From assembly GCA_900313015.1 (NCBI GenBank), contig OMPR01000017.1, positions 217,512 through 281,511 of the forward strand: a DNA stretch of 64,000 nt. Reading direction: 5' to 3'. The position numbers were made by a program, and so were the translations under genes. Shown here one piece after another: positions 17,750 to 26,112 of this stretch. Within the stretch, counting starts at the first letter, position 1, and each line of letters opens with the position of its first letter. The notes under the pieces are model-generated. The model ran no database searches. It worked only from the letters and a program-made list of their open reading frames with translations, and had not been told where the DNA came from. This stretch comes from Rhodobacteraceae bacterium EL53 (GTDB lineage: Bacteria; Pseudomonadota; Alphaproteobacteria; Rhodobacterales; Rhodobacteraceae).

Positions 17750-18739
17750 ATGCGAATTGTGATCGCGGGCGCGGGCAGTATCGGGTGCTTTACCGGTGGG
17801 CTTTTGGCTGCGGCGGGGCATCAGGTGACTTTGCTGGGGCGGCCTCGGATTCTGGCCGAAATTGCCGAACACGGGCTGACATGCACCGATTTTTCTGGGA
17901 TGACGCAGATGATTGAGGCGGATCGGTTGACCCTTGCCACCGATCCGACCTGTCTTGCGGACGCTGAAGTGGTGATTGTCACCGTCAAATCCCGCGCCAC
18001 TGCGGAAATGACCGCGTTGATTGCAGCGCACGCCCCGGCTCAGGCCCCAGTGATTTCTTGGCAGAATGGGATGGACAACGGAACAAGTCTGCGTGCGGGA
18101 CTTGTCGGGCGGGATGTACGGGCCGGGATGGTTCCGTTCAACGTGGTGCCATTAGGGGCAGGGTGTTTTCATCGCGCGACCTCGGGCGATATTGTGATTG
18201 AGACGGGGGCCGGGGATCTGGCCAAAGCGTTGAATGCGCCCGATCTGAGTGTCACTGAAAGTGCGCGCATCGAGGCGGTGCAGTGGGGCAAACTGGTGGT
18301 AAACCTGAACAATGCGTTGAACGCCCTGTCCGGGCTCACGATCCTTGAACAGTTGTCAGACCGGGCTTGGAGACGATTGATGGCGGATCAGGCAGCCGAG
18401 GCGATACGTGTCCTAAAGGCGGCTGGGATCGAGGCGCAGCCAACCACGCCTTTGCCGGTCTGGATGATGCCGTTTGTTTTGCGTCTGCCAACTGCGCTGT
18501 TCTCAAGGATTGCAGCGCAGATGCTGACAATTGACCCCACGGCGCGCACTTCAATGGCCTATGATCTGGCCGAACAGCGCCCGACTGAGATTGACAGTTT
18601 GCAGGGGGAAATCATCGCACTGGGCGCGCAATACGGATGTGAAACGCCGGTCTGCGTCCGCGTCGCGGAGTTGATCAACAGAGCGTCACAAGAGGGGGGC
18701 GTTCAACCACAATATTCCCCGAAGCAGATACGGGGATGA
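17750..18739 (+). CDS. Ketopantoate reductase family (2-dehydropantoate 2-reductase) protein
   Basis: 329 aa from ATG 17750 (MRIVIAGAGSIGCFTGG), which has GGGGAG upstream; an ATG at 17735 would add five residues. N-terminal NADP Rossmann fold with GAGSIGCFTG, then TVKSRATAEM, SWQNGMDNG, and the C-terminal helical domain with the catalytic-lysine region EAVQWGKLVVNLNNALNALSG. The family makes pantoate for CoA synthesis, but many paralogues reduce other 2-keto acids, and no panB/panC is adjacent, so panE is only probable. Confidence 0.82.
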   Translation: MRIVIAGAGSIGCFTGGLLAAAGHQVTLLGRPRILAEIAEHGLTCTDFSGMTQMIEADRLTLATDPTCLADAEVVIVTVKSRATAEMTALIAAHAPAQAPVISWQNGMDNGTSLRAGLVGRDVRAGMVPFNVVPLGAGCFHRATSGDIVIETGAGDLAKALNAPDLSVTESARIEAVQWGKLVVNLNNALNALSGLTILEQLSDRAWRRLMADQAAEAIRVLKAAGIEAQPTTPLPVWMMPFVLRLPTALFSRIAAQMLTIDPTARTSMAYDLAEQRPTEIDSLQGEIIALGAQYGCETPVCVRVAELINRASQEGGVQPQYSPKQIRG

Positions 18740-18741
18740 GG

Positions 18742-18780
18742 CCGGGACAGACCCGCGTGTGCGTGACCTGTCCCGGTTTG
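18742..18780. terminator. Convergent terminator hairpin
   Basis: Perfect 9-bp arms, CCGGGACAG (18742-18750) and CTGTCCCGG (18768-18776), followed by TTTG on the plus strand. It fills the whole gap between the PanE-like gene and the convergent phosphate transporter. Confidence 0.7.
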
Positions 18781-18781
18781 C

Positions 18782-20260
18782 TTAGATAAAGGCAGTCAAA
18801 AGCCAGAAGATGACGCCAGACATCAGAGCGGCGGCAGGGACCGTGATGACCCAGGCGGCAATGATGGTCATGAAGTGTGACCGGCGCACCAGTTTGCGGC
18901 GCTGGCGTTCTTCACGAGCAAATGCGGGCTTGATTTTAGCGGTTCCGGTCGAGAGACGGCGGCGACGCTCGGAGTCCCATTCACGGAAGAACCCGACCCC
19001 AAACACGCCGCCGACGGCGATATGGGTGGAGCTGACTGGCAGACCCAAAGAGCTGGCGACGATCACGGTGATAGCTGCAGACAGGGCCACACAGAATGCC
19101 CGCATGGGGTTCAGCTTGGTGATCTGACTGCCCACCATCCGGATCAGTTTGGGACCAAAGAGGAACAGACCAAACGAGATACCAAAGGCGCCGATGATCA
19201 TTACCCACATCGGGATAGACACTTTAGAGGCGAAATCACCAAATTCAGTCGCGTGCACAATCGCGGCCAGTGGGCCAACCGCATTGGCGACGTCGTTGGC
19301 CCCATGGGCAAAGCTGAGGAAGGCGGCGGACACAACCAAGGGCAGGCCAAACAAGGTTTTTAGAGACCGTGTGCGGTTCTCCAGACCTTCGGATTTGCGG
19401 CGTACCCAAGGGACGGTCGCGGCCCATGTCACGACTGCTGTGGCCAAACCGATCAGGACTGCGACCTCTAGCTCAATCTTAACGATCCGCTTGAGACCTT
19501 TGACCGACAGATAGGCCGCAAAAGCGCCAGCCATAATGGCGACGAGGATGGGAACCCAACGACGCGCGGCGCCGATTTTGTCCTCTTGGTATTGGATCTT
19601 GGCTTTGATGATGGCCAAAAACAGGGCAGCAATGGCCCCGCCCAGAACGGGTGAAATCACCCAGCTAGCGGCGATCTTGCCCATTGTGGGCCAGTTCACT
19701 GCGGCCATGCCTGCAGCCGCGATCCCTGCGCCCATAACACCACCGACGACCGAATGCGTGGTCGAAACAGGGGCGCCGACCCAAGTCGCGAGATTTACCC
19801 ATAGCGCCGAAGAGATCAGCGCGGCCATCATCGCCCAGACGAACACTTCGCTGTTTTGGACGGACATCGGATCGATGATGCCTTTGGAAATGGTCGAGAC
19901 CACGTCGCCCCCTGCCAGCAGAGCACCGGCACTTTCAGCGATTGCTGCGATGACAATGGCCCCGCCCATAGACAACGCATTTGCGCCAACAGCCGGACCC
20001 ATGTTGTTGGCAACATCGTTTGCCCCGATGTTGATCGCCATATAGGCGCCAACGGCTGCGGCTGCGATCACGATATAGCTGCCGGGAGTGTCGCTAAAGA
20101 AAATTGCTGCGATCAGGGCGGCTGTGATGATGAAGGCCATCGCAATACCGGTCCCGATCAGTGGTCGTGCCACGTACGATGTGGCAAGCTCCATTCGCGA
20201 GATCCTGTTCAGATCCTTATCCAAAGTGGTCCATTTGGTCTTGATCGGGGTATTGGTCAT
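18782..20260 (-). CDS. Inorganic phosphate transporter, Pit/PHO4 family
   Basis: 492 aa from ATG 20260 (MTNTPIKTKWTTLDKDLNRI); a longer frame to 20458 adds 66 unconserved residues. The two duplicated PHO4 signatures are present, MAINIGANDVANNMGPAVGA and FAHGANDVANAVGPLAAIV, in a protein with about ten membrane spans and a cytoplasmic loop rich in Arg/Lys. Pit proteins are low-affinity phosphate (metal-phosphate) symporters. No DUF47 partner gene is adjacent. It is downstream of a Nudix gene on the same strand, 91 bases apart. Confidence 0.92.
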   Translation of the reverse strand: MTNTPIKTKWTTLDKDLNRISRMELATSYVARPLIGTGIAMAFIITAALIAAIFFSDTPGSYIVIAAAAVGAYMAINIGANDVANNMGPAVGANALSMGGAIVIAAIAESAGALLAGGDVVSTISKGIIDPMSVQNSEVFVWAMMAALISSALWVNLATWVGAPVSTTHSVVGGVMGAGIAAAGMAAVNWPTMGKIAASWVISPVLGGAIAALFLAIIKAKIQYQEDKIGAARRWVPILVAIMAGAFAAYLSVKGLKRIVKIELEVAVLIGLATAVVTWAATVPWVRRKSEGLENRTRSLKTLFGLPLVVSAAFLSFAHGANDVANAVGPLAAIVHATEFGDFASKVSIPMWVMIIGAFGISFGLFLFGPKLIRMVGSQITKLNPMRAFCVALSAAITVIVASSLGLPVSSTHIAVGGVFGVGFFREWDSERRRRLSTGTAKIKPAFAREERQRRKLVRRSHFMTIIAAWVITVPAAALMSGVIFWLLTAFI

Positions 20261-20351
20261 GGCCGAGGCTTTCCATCCAGTGGTCGCGCCTGCGGTTAGA
20301 GACTCATGAACAATGAGGCAAGTCTGTTGGCATAGAACTGACGTAAAGGTG

Positions 20352-20810
20352 TTACAAATGCCGCAACAAGGCTTGTAATTGGGGCTCGCGGACCAAGTTG
20401 GCGGCTTCTTTGGTCGAAATCCAGCGACGCTCGCGCTGCCCAGCTTCGGGGTAGTCATCCGACAAAGCCGCTACATCGATTCGATATACATTGGCGCGGA
20501 CCGGTTGAGAAACGCCAGCGAACAGCTTTTTGTCATAGTGGTATTGGCCAACAGGTTCCGGATCATAGCCTGCGGTTTTCACACCGGCTTCTTCCCAAGC
20601 TTCTTGGACGGCGGCTTCGGCCCCGTTCATGCCGGCGATATGCCACCCCTTGGGGACAATCCAGCGGCCGGTTCCACGGCTGGTGATTAGGAGGACTTCC
20701 TGGCCCTTGGGCGTTGAGCGTAGACACAATGCGGCGACCTGCACCTGATACGGGCGCTGGATCAGAGGTCGTACAACCTCATGCCATGCTTTGGTCCATT
20801 TTTCAGTCAT
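20352..20810 (-). CDS. Nudix hydrolase (DIPP-like)
   Basis: 152 aa from ATG 20810 (MTEKWTKAWHEVVRPL); an ATG at 20849 would add 13 residues. The Nudix box appears as GMNGAEAAVQEAWEEAGV after GRWIVPKGW, a pattern of diphosphoinositol-polyphosphate/diadenosine-polyphosphate-type Nudix enzymes. Gln replaces the usual Arg of the REUXEE core, but both metal-binding Glu pairs remain. Substrate unknown. A clear paralogue lies at 59283-59747. Its position just upstream of the phosphate transporter suggests a possible link with phosphate metabolism, which is inference. Confidence 0.85.
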   Translation of the reverse strand: MTEKWTKAWHEVVRPLIQRPYQVQVAALCLRSTPKGQEVLLITSRGTGRWIVPKGWHIAGMNGAEAAVQEAWEEAGVKTAGYDPEPVGQYHYDKKLFAGVSQPVRANVYRIDVAALSDDYPEAGQRERRWISTKEAANLVREPQLQALLRHL

Positions 20811-20978
20811 CGCGCGTTTCTGCTCTTTTGATGCAATTATGTGCACCAATTCCTGTCGAACATAGGTGTTTTTTCACTAAGTGCAACGTTTGCCACTGGA
20901 AACTAATCGCAATTGGTCATCTTGCGTCCACCGGCGTCCTGACGCAGATTGCAAGAACCAAGACCACAGAGGTGATGG

Positions 20979-22379
20979 ATGAGCAAAGCGCGGATCGGCG
21001 TATACGGTTTGGGAACCATGGGCAGCGCTTTGGCGTTGAACTTTGCCAGCCGTGGCATCCCGACTGTTGTTTGTAACCGTGAGATCGAGTGGATCGCACC
21101 GTTTCTGAAAGAGGCGGGACCGTTGGCGGACCACCTGAGTGGCGCTGAAACGTTGCAGGCATTTGTCGCAAGTCTAGAGACGCCACGGTTGATCTTGATG
21201 ATGATCCCCTCGGGTGCACCGATTGATACGATGATTGCGCAATTGCAGCCGTTGCTGGACGCAGGGGATACGTTGATTGATGCGGGGAACGCTGATTTTA
21301 ACGATACGCGCCGCCGATCCATTGATTTTGCCGGAACCGGGCTCCACTTTGTGGGCATGGGTGTTTCCGGTGGCGAAGAAGGCGCGCGCACCGGCCCGTC
21401 AATGATGGTGGGGGGATCGGAGCACAGTTGGGCCCAGTTGCGCCCGGTGTTAGAGCCGATCGCCGCAGAGTTTCAGGGATTGCCCTGTGTGGCGCATGTG
21501 GGGCCGGACGGCGCCGGGCATTTCGTCAAGACGGTACACAACGGTATAGAATACGCTGATATGCAGATGATTGCCGAGGTCTATGGCCTGCTGCGCGATC
21601 ATGCCGGGATGCCGGCGGCTGACATCGGTGCCGTGCTTGCAGGGTGGAATGATGGCCCCCTGTCATCTTATCTGATCGAAACCACGGCCAAGGTATTGCA
21701 AACCATTGACCCGGAGACCGGCAAGCCGCTGGTGGATCTGATCCAGGATCAGGCAGGTCAAAAGGGTACCGGTCGGTGGACATTGATCGAGGCGCTCAAG
21801 CTGGGTCAATCGGCCTCAACCATTGAAGCGGCTGTGGGCGCACGCGCTTGGTCCTCTGCAAAGGAGGCGCGTGTAGCGGCGGCTGATGAGTTGCCTGCCG
21901 GGGCTTTGGATGTGGTGTTGCCCGCACCAGATGTCTTGGCGCAGGCGTTGTTTGCAGGGCGTATTCTGGCCCATATTCAAGGGTTTGAGATTTTGCGCGC
22001 GGCCTCTGCTGAGTTTACGTGGGCGCTGGACTTGGCCGAGATTGCCGAAATCTGGCGTGCAGGCTGCATTATCCGGTCCAGTTTTTTGGATGATCTGGCC
22101 GAGATGTTACGTGCCAGCGGGTCAGAGCCGGTTCTGCTCGTACCCGCCGTGGGTGAATTGTTGACGCCCATCCTGCCTGCGTTGCGTCAAACCGTGTCGG
22201 CGGCGATGCAAGCTGGTTTGCCGATGCCAGCCATGGCGGCGGCTCTAAGTTGGTATGACAGTGCCCGGCAAGCGCGCGGTACCGCCAATTTGATCCAAGG
22301 CCAACGCGATGCCTTTGGCGCGCATGGGTTCAGGCGGGTAGATCACGACGGGGTTCATCACGGCAATTGGGGCGCATGA
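20979..22379 (+). CDS. gnd: 6-phosphogluconate dehydrogenase, decarboxylating
   Basis: 466 aa, full length for the homodimeric enzyme of the pentose phosphate pathway (6-phosphogluconate + NADP to ribulose 5-phosphate + CO2). NADP fold GLGTMGSALALNFASRG, substrate loop GVSGGEEGARTGPSMMVGG, catalytic region FVKTVHNGIEYADMQMIAE and C-terminal QGQRDAFGAHGFRR are all present. No zwf or pgl is adjacent. The start follows an AGAGGTGATGG ribosome-binding region in a 168-base spacer shared with the divergent Nudix gene. Confidence 0.95.
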   Translation: MSKARIGVYGLGTMGSALALNFASRGIPTVVCNREIEWIAPFLKEAGPLADHLSGAETLQAFVASLETPRLILMMIPSGAPIDTMIAQLQPLLDAGDTLIDAGNADFNDTRRRSIDFAGTGLHFVGMGVSGGEEGARTGPSMMVGGSEHSWAQLRPVLEPIAAEFQGLPCVAHVGPDGAGHFVKTVHNGIEYADMQMIAEVYGLLRDHAGMPAADIGAVLAGWNDGPLSSYLIETTAKVLQTIDPETGKPLVDLIQDQAGQKGTGRWTLIEALKLGQSASTIEAAVGARAWSSAKEARVAAADELPAGALDVVLPAPDVLAQALFAGRILAHIQGFEILRAASAEFTWALDLAEIAEIWRAGCIIRSSFLDDLAEMLRASGSEPVLLVPAVGELLTPILPALRQTVSAAMQAGLPMPAMAAALSWYDSARQARGTANLIQGQRDAFGAHGFRRVDHDGVHHGNWGA

Positions 22380-22450
22380 CCCAAGATTTACACGAAATAT
22401 TTGACCCAGGCGTGTAAACGTCGCGCCTTGGTCTGGGGGAGACAGCACCA

Positions 22451-24055
22451 ATGGGGCAACCACTTGATGGAAGCTATGACTATGTGATTGTGGGCGGTGG
22501 CACGGCGGGATGTGTGCTGGCCAATCGTCTGAGCGAAGACCCCGGCACCAAGGTTTTGCTGTTAGAGGCCGGGGGCAATGACCGCTATCATTGGGTCCAT
22601 ATTCCGGTTGGTTACCTTTATTGTATCGGCAATCCGCGCGTTGACTGGATGATGAAGACCGCACCAGAACCGGGCTTGAATGGCCGTTCGCTGGTGTATC
22701 CGCGCGGTAAGGTTCTGGGCGGCTGCACCTCGATCAACGGCATGATCTATATGCGCGGGCAGGCGGCGGACTATGATGGTTGGCGGCAGATGGGCAACGC
22801 GGGTTGGAGCTGGGCGGATGTGCTGCCGTATTTTCGCAAATCCGAGGATCACCACGACGGCGAAACTGATCTGCACGGTGCGGGCGGCGAGTGGAAGGTC
22901 ACGAAACAACGCCTGAGCTGGGATATTCTGAGCGCCTTTCAGGAGGCCGCGCGTGAATTTGGCTATCAGCCCACCGAGGATTTTAACTCTGGGACCAACG
23001 AGGGGTCGGGTTTCTTTGAGGTGAACCAAAAGAACGGGGTGCGTTGGAACACGACCAAGGCGTTCTTACGTCCGGCGATGAAGCGGCCCAATCTACGGGT
23101 GTTGACCCATGCGGTGACGGATCATCTGATATTGGACGGGAAGCGCGTCATGGGTGTTGCGTTTCGCCACAAAGGTCAATCGATGACGGTTGAGGCGGGG
23201 CGCGAGGTGCTGCTGGCAGCCGGAGCAATTAACTCGCCCAAGATTTTGGAACTTTCTGGAATTGGGCAGTCTGATCGTTTGAGCGGTTTGGGGATCACGC
23301 CAACGCATGATCTGCCCGGTGTTGGAGAAAATCTGCAGGACCATTTACAAATTCGAACCGTGTTCAAAGTGAAGAATACCGAGACCCTGAATGAGAAAGC
23401 GAACTCGCTGATTGGGCGAATGAAGATCGGGATGCAATATGCCACGTCGCGATCTGGGCCATTGGCCATGGCCCCCAGTCAGTTTGGTCTGTTCACCAAA
23501 TCTGACCCTGCGTTGGAAACGCCTGATCTGGAATATCACGTGCAACCACTGTCGACCGACAAGCTGGGTGATCCGCTGCATCCGTTTCCGGCCATTACGG
23601 TCTCGGTCTGTAATCTGCGTCCTGAAAGTGTGGGGGCCTGTCACGTCACCACAAAAGAGACTGACCCTCAGCCGCATATTCAGTTGAATTATCTGAGTGC
23701 CGCGCGAGACAAACAGGTTGCGGTCACGGCGATCAAACAGGCACGCCAAGTGATGACAGCCAAGGCTTTGCAGCCCTATCAGCCTGAGGAATTCTTGCCC
23801 GGTCCCTCGGTTCAGTCCGAGGCAGAACTGGTCGCCGAAGCAGGCAATATTGCCACCACGATTTTCCACCCGACGGGCACATGTAAAATGGGCAGTGATA
23901 CGATGGCAGTTGTAGGCGCTGATTTGCGGGTGCATGGGCTGGACGGATTGCGGGTCATTGATGCGTCGATCATGCCTAAAATTGTATCAGGCAACACCGC
24001 ATCACCGGTCATCATGATTGCAGAAAAAGCCGCCGATATGATCCGCAACGCTTGA
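22451..24055 (+). CDS. GMC family FAD oxidoreductase (choline/alcohol dehydrogenase-like)
   Basis: 534 aa. The FAD motif DYVIVGGGTAGCVLANRLSE, GMC signature 1 (YPRGKVLGGCTSINGMIY), signature 2 (GAINSPKILELSGIG) and the catalytic-His region FHPTGTCKMGSD followed by VIDASIMPKIVSGNT are intact. The sequence resembles choline dehydrogenase and AlkJ-type alcohol dehydrogenases equally. No betB, betI or choline transporter lies nearby, so betA is not assigned. It oxidises an alcohol to an aldehyde, probably at the inner face of the membrane. It lies 71 bases downstream of gnd. Confidence 0.88.
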   Translation: MGQPLDGSYDYVIVGGGTAGCVLANRLSEDPGTKVLLLEAGGNDRYHWVHIPVGYLYCIGNPRVDWMMKTAPEPGLNGRSLVYPRGKVLGGCTSINGMIYMRGQAADYDGWRQMGNAGWSWADVLPYFRKSEDHHDGETDLHGAGGEWKVTKQRLSWDILSAFQEAAREFGYQPTEDFNSGTNEGSGFFEVNQKNGVRWNTTKAFLRPAMKRPNLRVLTHAVTDHLILDGKRVMGVAFRHKGQSMTVEAGREVLLAAGAINSPKILELSGIGQSDRLSGLGITPTHDLPGVGENLQDHLQIRTVFKVKNTETLNEKANSLIGRMKIGMQYATSRSGPLAMAPSQFGLFTKSDPALETPDLEYHVQPLSTDKLGDPLHPFPAITVSVCNLRPESVGACHVTTKETDPQPHIQLNYLSAARDKQVAVTAIKQARQVMTAKALQPYQPEEFLPGPSVQSEAELVAEAGNIATTIFHPTGTCKMGSDTMAVVGADLRVHGLDGLRVIDASIMPKIVSGNTASPVIMIAEKAADMIRNA

Positions 24056-24056
24056 A

Positions 24057-24103
24057 CTTGGGGCGTGTGCTGACGGTCGGGCGGCTGATAAAGTCGCCCC
24101 AAG
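24057..24103. terminator. Candidate convergent terminator
   Basis: Perfect 9-bp arms CTTGGGGCG (24057-24065) and CGCCCCAAG (24095-24103) enclose a 29-base loop between the GMC gene and the convergent trmO-like gene. There is no T-tract and the loop is long, so confidence is low. Confidence 0.35.
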
Positions 24104-24111
24104 GGATATTG

Positions 24112-24498
24112 CTATGCTGGTTTGATGTCGATCAGTTTGGTTCCATCCAGACAATCTAGCCCCTGTACGGCAACTCTATCGCCATTGATGGCCTGTATTG
24201 GCACAACAGAGGCGGCGATTGGGTTGGGTCTGTGTGGCGAACGCAGGCTGAAGACGCCAACCGGGTCTTTGTCGGGCTTGTTGCCGGGGAGTTGCAAGAG
24301 CAGGGATCTGTCCACGCCTTCGAACCAGTAGAGCAGCAGAACGTTTTGCCCATGTTTCAGGCACGACAAGCCAGCGGCACAGTTGGAGTCCAATACAACC
24401 TCGCACGTTGGCCCGTCGTGTTGGATGTTATTAGGGCAGTCGTTCAGGGTTTTGTACGGGGTTTCGAGGTGGCCTATGAACTTGAGTGTTGGGAGCAT
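24112..24498 (-). CDS. trmO: TrmO-like tRNA (t6A37-N6) methyltransferase, short form
   Basis: 128 aa from ATG 24498 (MLPTLKFIGHLETPYKTL); a TTG at 24513 would add five residues. It matches the TrmO/YaeB (UPF0066) beta-barrel domain: FIGHLETPY, LLLYWFEGVDRSLLL, FSLRSPHRPNPIAAS and the closing GTKLIDIKPA. These proteins methylate N6-threonylcarbamoyladenosine 37 in tRNA using SAM. The E. coli enzyme is about 235 aa with an extra C-terminal domain; this one stops at the end of the barrel, so the exact substrate is uncertain. It lies 17 bases after the EamA gene, probably cotranscribed. Confidence 0.78.
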   Translation of the reverse strand: MLPTLKFIGHLETPYKTLNDCPNNIQHDGPTCEVVLDSNCAAGLSCLKHGQNVLLLYWFEGVDRSLLLQLPGNKPDKDPVGVFSLRSPHRPNPIAASVVPIQAINGDRVAVQGLDCLDGTKLIDIKPA

Positions 24499-24515
24499 CG
24501 GTTTGGATCTCAATT

Positions 24516-25397
24516 TTAGGTGCGGTTAGAGGTCATGGCGTAGGCAAGGATAGTCACTAGGATGATGGCCCCACCAATGAAGCTGGTTTGAGGTGGAACT
24601 TCGCCAAAGAAGCCAAAGGCAAACAGGGGGGCGAACACGGCCTCCATCATCAGGATCATGCCGACTTCGGGGGCGGTGATGTATCGGGTTGCGACTTGCG
24701 ACATCACGCGGCCAAAGGGGGCGGTGAACAGGCCCATCAGCCCCATGATAACCCAAGTGCTAAGGCTGAACGTCGAAGGTGCGGCAAAAGCGAACATGAC
24801 GATGGCAAGGAACAAGCCCCCCATGCCCACGCTCGCCATGCGGCTGACGTCTTGGTATTTCCGCAAAAGTGTTTGGTTGAGGGACAGACAAGTGACCGCT
24901 CCAAAGGCCAAGGTGTCCCCGTAAAGATTGCCTGACCCAAACGACCCGGACACCACCACGCCAATGCCAACCATGACGAACGCTATGGCGATCCACGTTG
25001 CGCGCCGTGTGACTTCACCCAGAAACAGACGGCTAAACACAGCGGCCAGAGCAGGGGAAATACTGAGAATCACAAAAGTGTTGGCAATGGATGTGTTTTT
25101 GATGCTGAGCACCAACGCCGTTGCGCTGCCCAACATAAGGATACCGGACACTAGTACGGGCCAGCCACTTGCTTTGAGGGTGCCGATCAATCCGCGTTTG
25201 TCCCGGAGTTGGATGAAAAACGGCATCGAAATCGCGGTGAACAGCCCAAAGAGAAAAGCGGTGTCAAAACCGCTCACGCCTGAGAAACGTATGAAAATGG
25301 GGTCAAAGCTCATCAAAATGGCGCCGAGCAGCGCGATGAGGATACCCGATGTGCGCAGATTTTTGTGCGCGAGTTGGGAGGCGGAGATGTCAGACAT
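24516..25397 (-). CDS. DMT/EamA family transporter under TetR control
   Basis: 293 aa with about ten membrane helices in two EamA halves (GILIALLGAILMSFDPIFIRFSGV and GSGNLYGDTLAFGAVTCLSLNQTLL onward). Starts at ATG 25397. The divergent TetR gene and two copies of an inverted repeat in the 102-base spacer indicate that the exporter is repressed until an inducer appears. Likely exports a small toxic or signal compound; substrate not predictable. It is followed by trmO after 17 bases. Confidence 0.88.
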   Translation of the reverse strand: MSDISASQLAHKNLRTSGILIALLGAILMSFDPIFIRFSGVSGFDTAFLFGLFTAISMPFFIQLRDKRGLIGTLKASGWPVLVSGILMLGSATALVLSIKNTSIANTFVILSISPALAAVFSRLFLGEVTRRATWIAIAFVMVGIGVVVSGSFGSGNLYGDTLAFGAVTCLSLNQTLLRKYQDVSRMASVGMGGLFLAIVMFAFAAPSTFSLSTWVIMGLMGLFTAPFGRVMSQVATRYITAPEVGMILMMEAVFAPLFAFGFFGEVPPQTSFIGGAIILVTILAYAMTSNRT

Positions 25398-25414
25398 GGT
25401 GCCTTCCTAAATAG

Positions 25415-25432
25415 TCATACTTGGTGGTATGA
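25415..25432. promoter_or_regulatory. TetR operator copy 1
   Basis: TCATAC-TTGGTG-GTATGA, a perfect 6-bp inverted repeat with a 6-base spacer, 17 bases upstream of the EamA start codon. It is near-identical to the second copy at 25461-25484. Confidence 0.75.
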
Positions 25433-25460
25433 TTTAACTCTACTTGCGCAAGAGTCAATA

Positions 25461-25484
25461 AAATCATACTTGTTGGTATGATTT
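25461..25484. promoter_or_regulatory. TetR operator copy 2
   Basis: AAATCATAC-TTGTTG-GTATGATTT, perfect 9-bp arms around a 6-base spacer, 15 bases before the tetR-family GTG start. The centres of the two copies are about 49 bases apart. The position suits repression of both divergent genes. Confidence 0.78.
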
Positions 25485-25499
25485 ATGGAGTGATGTAGC

Positions 25500-26093
25500 G
25501 TGGGAAAGATTGAACAAAACAAAGAGCAAAAGCGTCGTGCAATTTTGGCGGCAGCCAAGCAGCAGTTTTTGGCCGAGGGTTATGCGTCTGCGAACATGGG
25601 GAAAATTGCAGATCAGGCCCAAGTGACGAAGCAGACCGTCTATAGATATTTTCCGTCAAAGACTGAGCTGTTTCAGGCGACGCTGCGTTTTATGGGGAAT
25701 AGCGCCGGTGAGAATTTTTTGGATCATTTGGAAGACCCAAATGCCGAAGATGGCCTGCGCAGATTCGCTTTGGCGTTTGCCCAAGCGCATTTGACTCAAG
25801 ATCACTTGGAGACTTTCAGGTTGCTGATCGCGGAAAGCGGCAAAGCCCCCGAAATGATCGAGAGCTTTTTTCAAGTGGGGCCAAACGAAACCGGCGCGAC
25901 CCTTGCGGTGTTTTTTGCGGATCGGCTGGGAGTGCAGGATGCAGAGCAGCCCGTTCGGTTGTGGCTCGCGATGCTTTTGGCGTTTCGCGATAGGGCGTTG
26001 TTGGGACAGGAACGCCCAGCGGAACAAGAGATGCGCGATCATGTGACCGCAGCGACTGACCTGCTGTTGCTGGGCCTTGCCCAAAAGGGGTGA
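25500..26093 (+). CDS. TetR family transcriptional regulator
   Basis: 197 aa, GTG start at 25500 with GGAG about 11 bases upstream. N-terminal HTH: KEQKRRAILAAAKQQFLAEGYASANMGKIADQAQVTKQTVYRYFPSKTELFQA, split here as residues about 8-60, the canonical TetR fold. The C-terminal ligand/dimer domain resembles the AcrR/TetR_C_7-like group. It is divergent from an EamA exporter and flanked by two palindromic operators, so it most likely represses both itself and the exporter. Confidence 0.9.
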   Translation: MGKIEQNKEQKRRAILAAAKQQFLAEGYASANMGKIADQAQVTKQTVYRYFPSKTELFQATLRFMGNSAGENFLDHLEDPNAEDGLRRFALAFAQAHLTQDHLETFRLLIAESGKAPEMIESFFQVGPNETGATLAVFFADRLGVQDAEQPVRLWLAMLLAFRDRALLGQERPAEQEMRDHVTAATDLLLLGLAQKG

Positions 26094-26112
26094 TCGCACG
26101 CTGCTGCCGGCA

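Noticed and set aside
22451-24055. Naming the GMC gene betA
   Set aside because: No betaine operon partners are present and the sequence fits general alcohol dehydrogenases as well.
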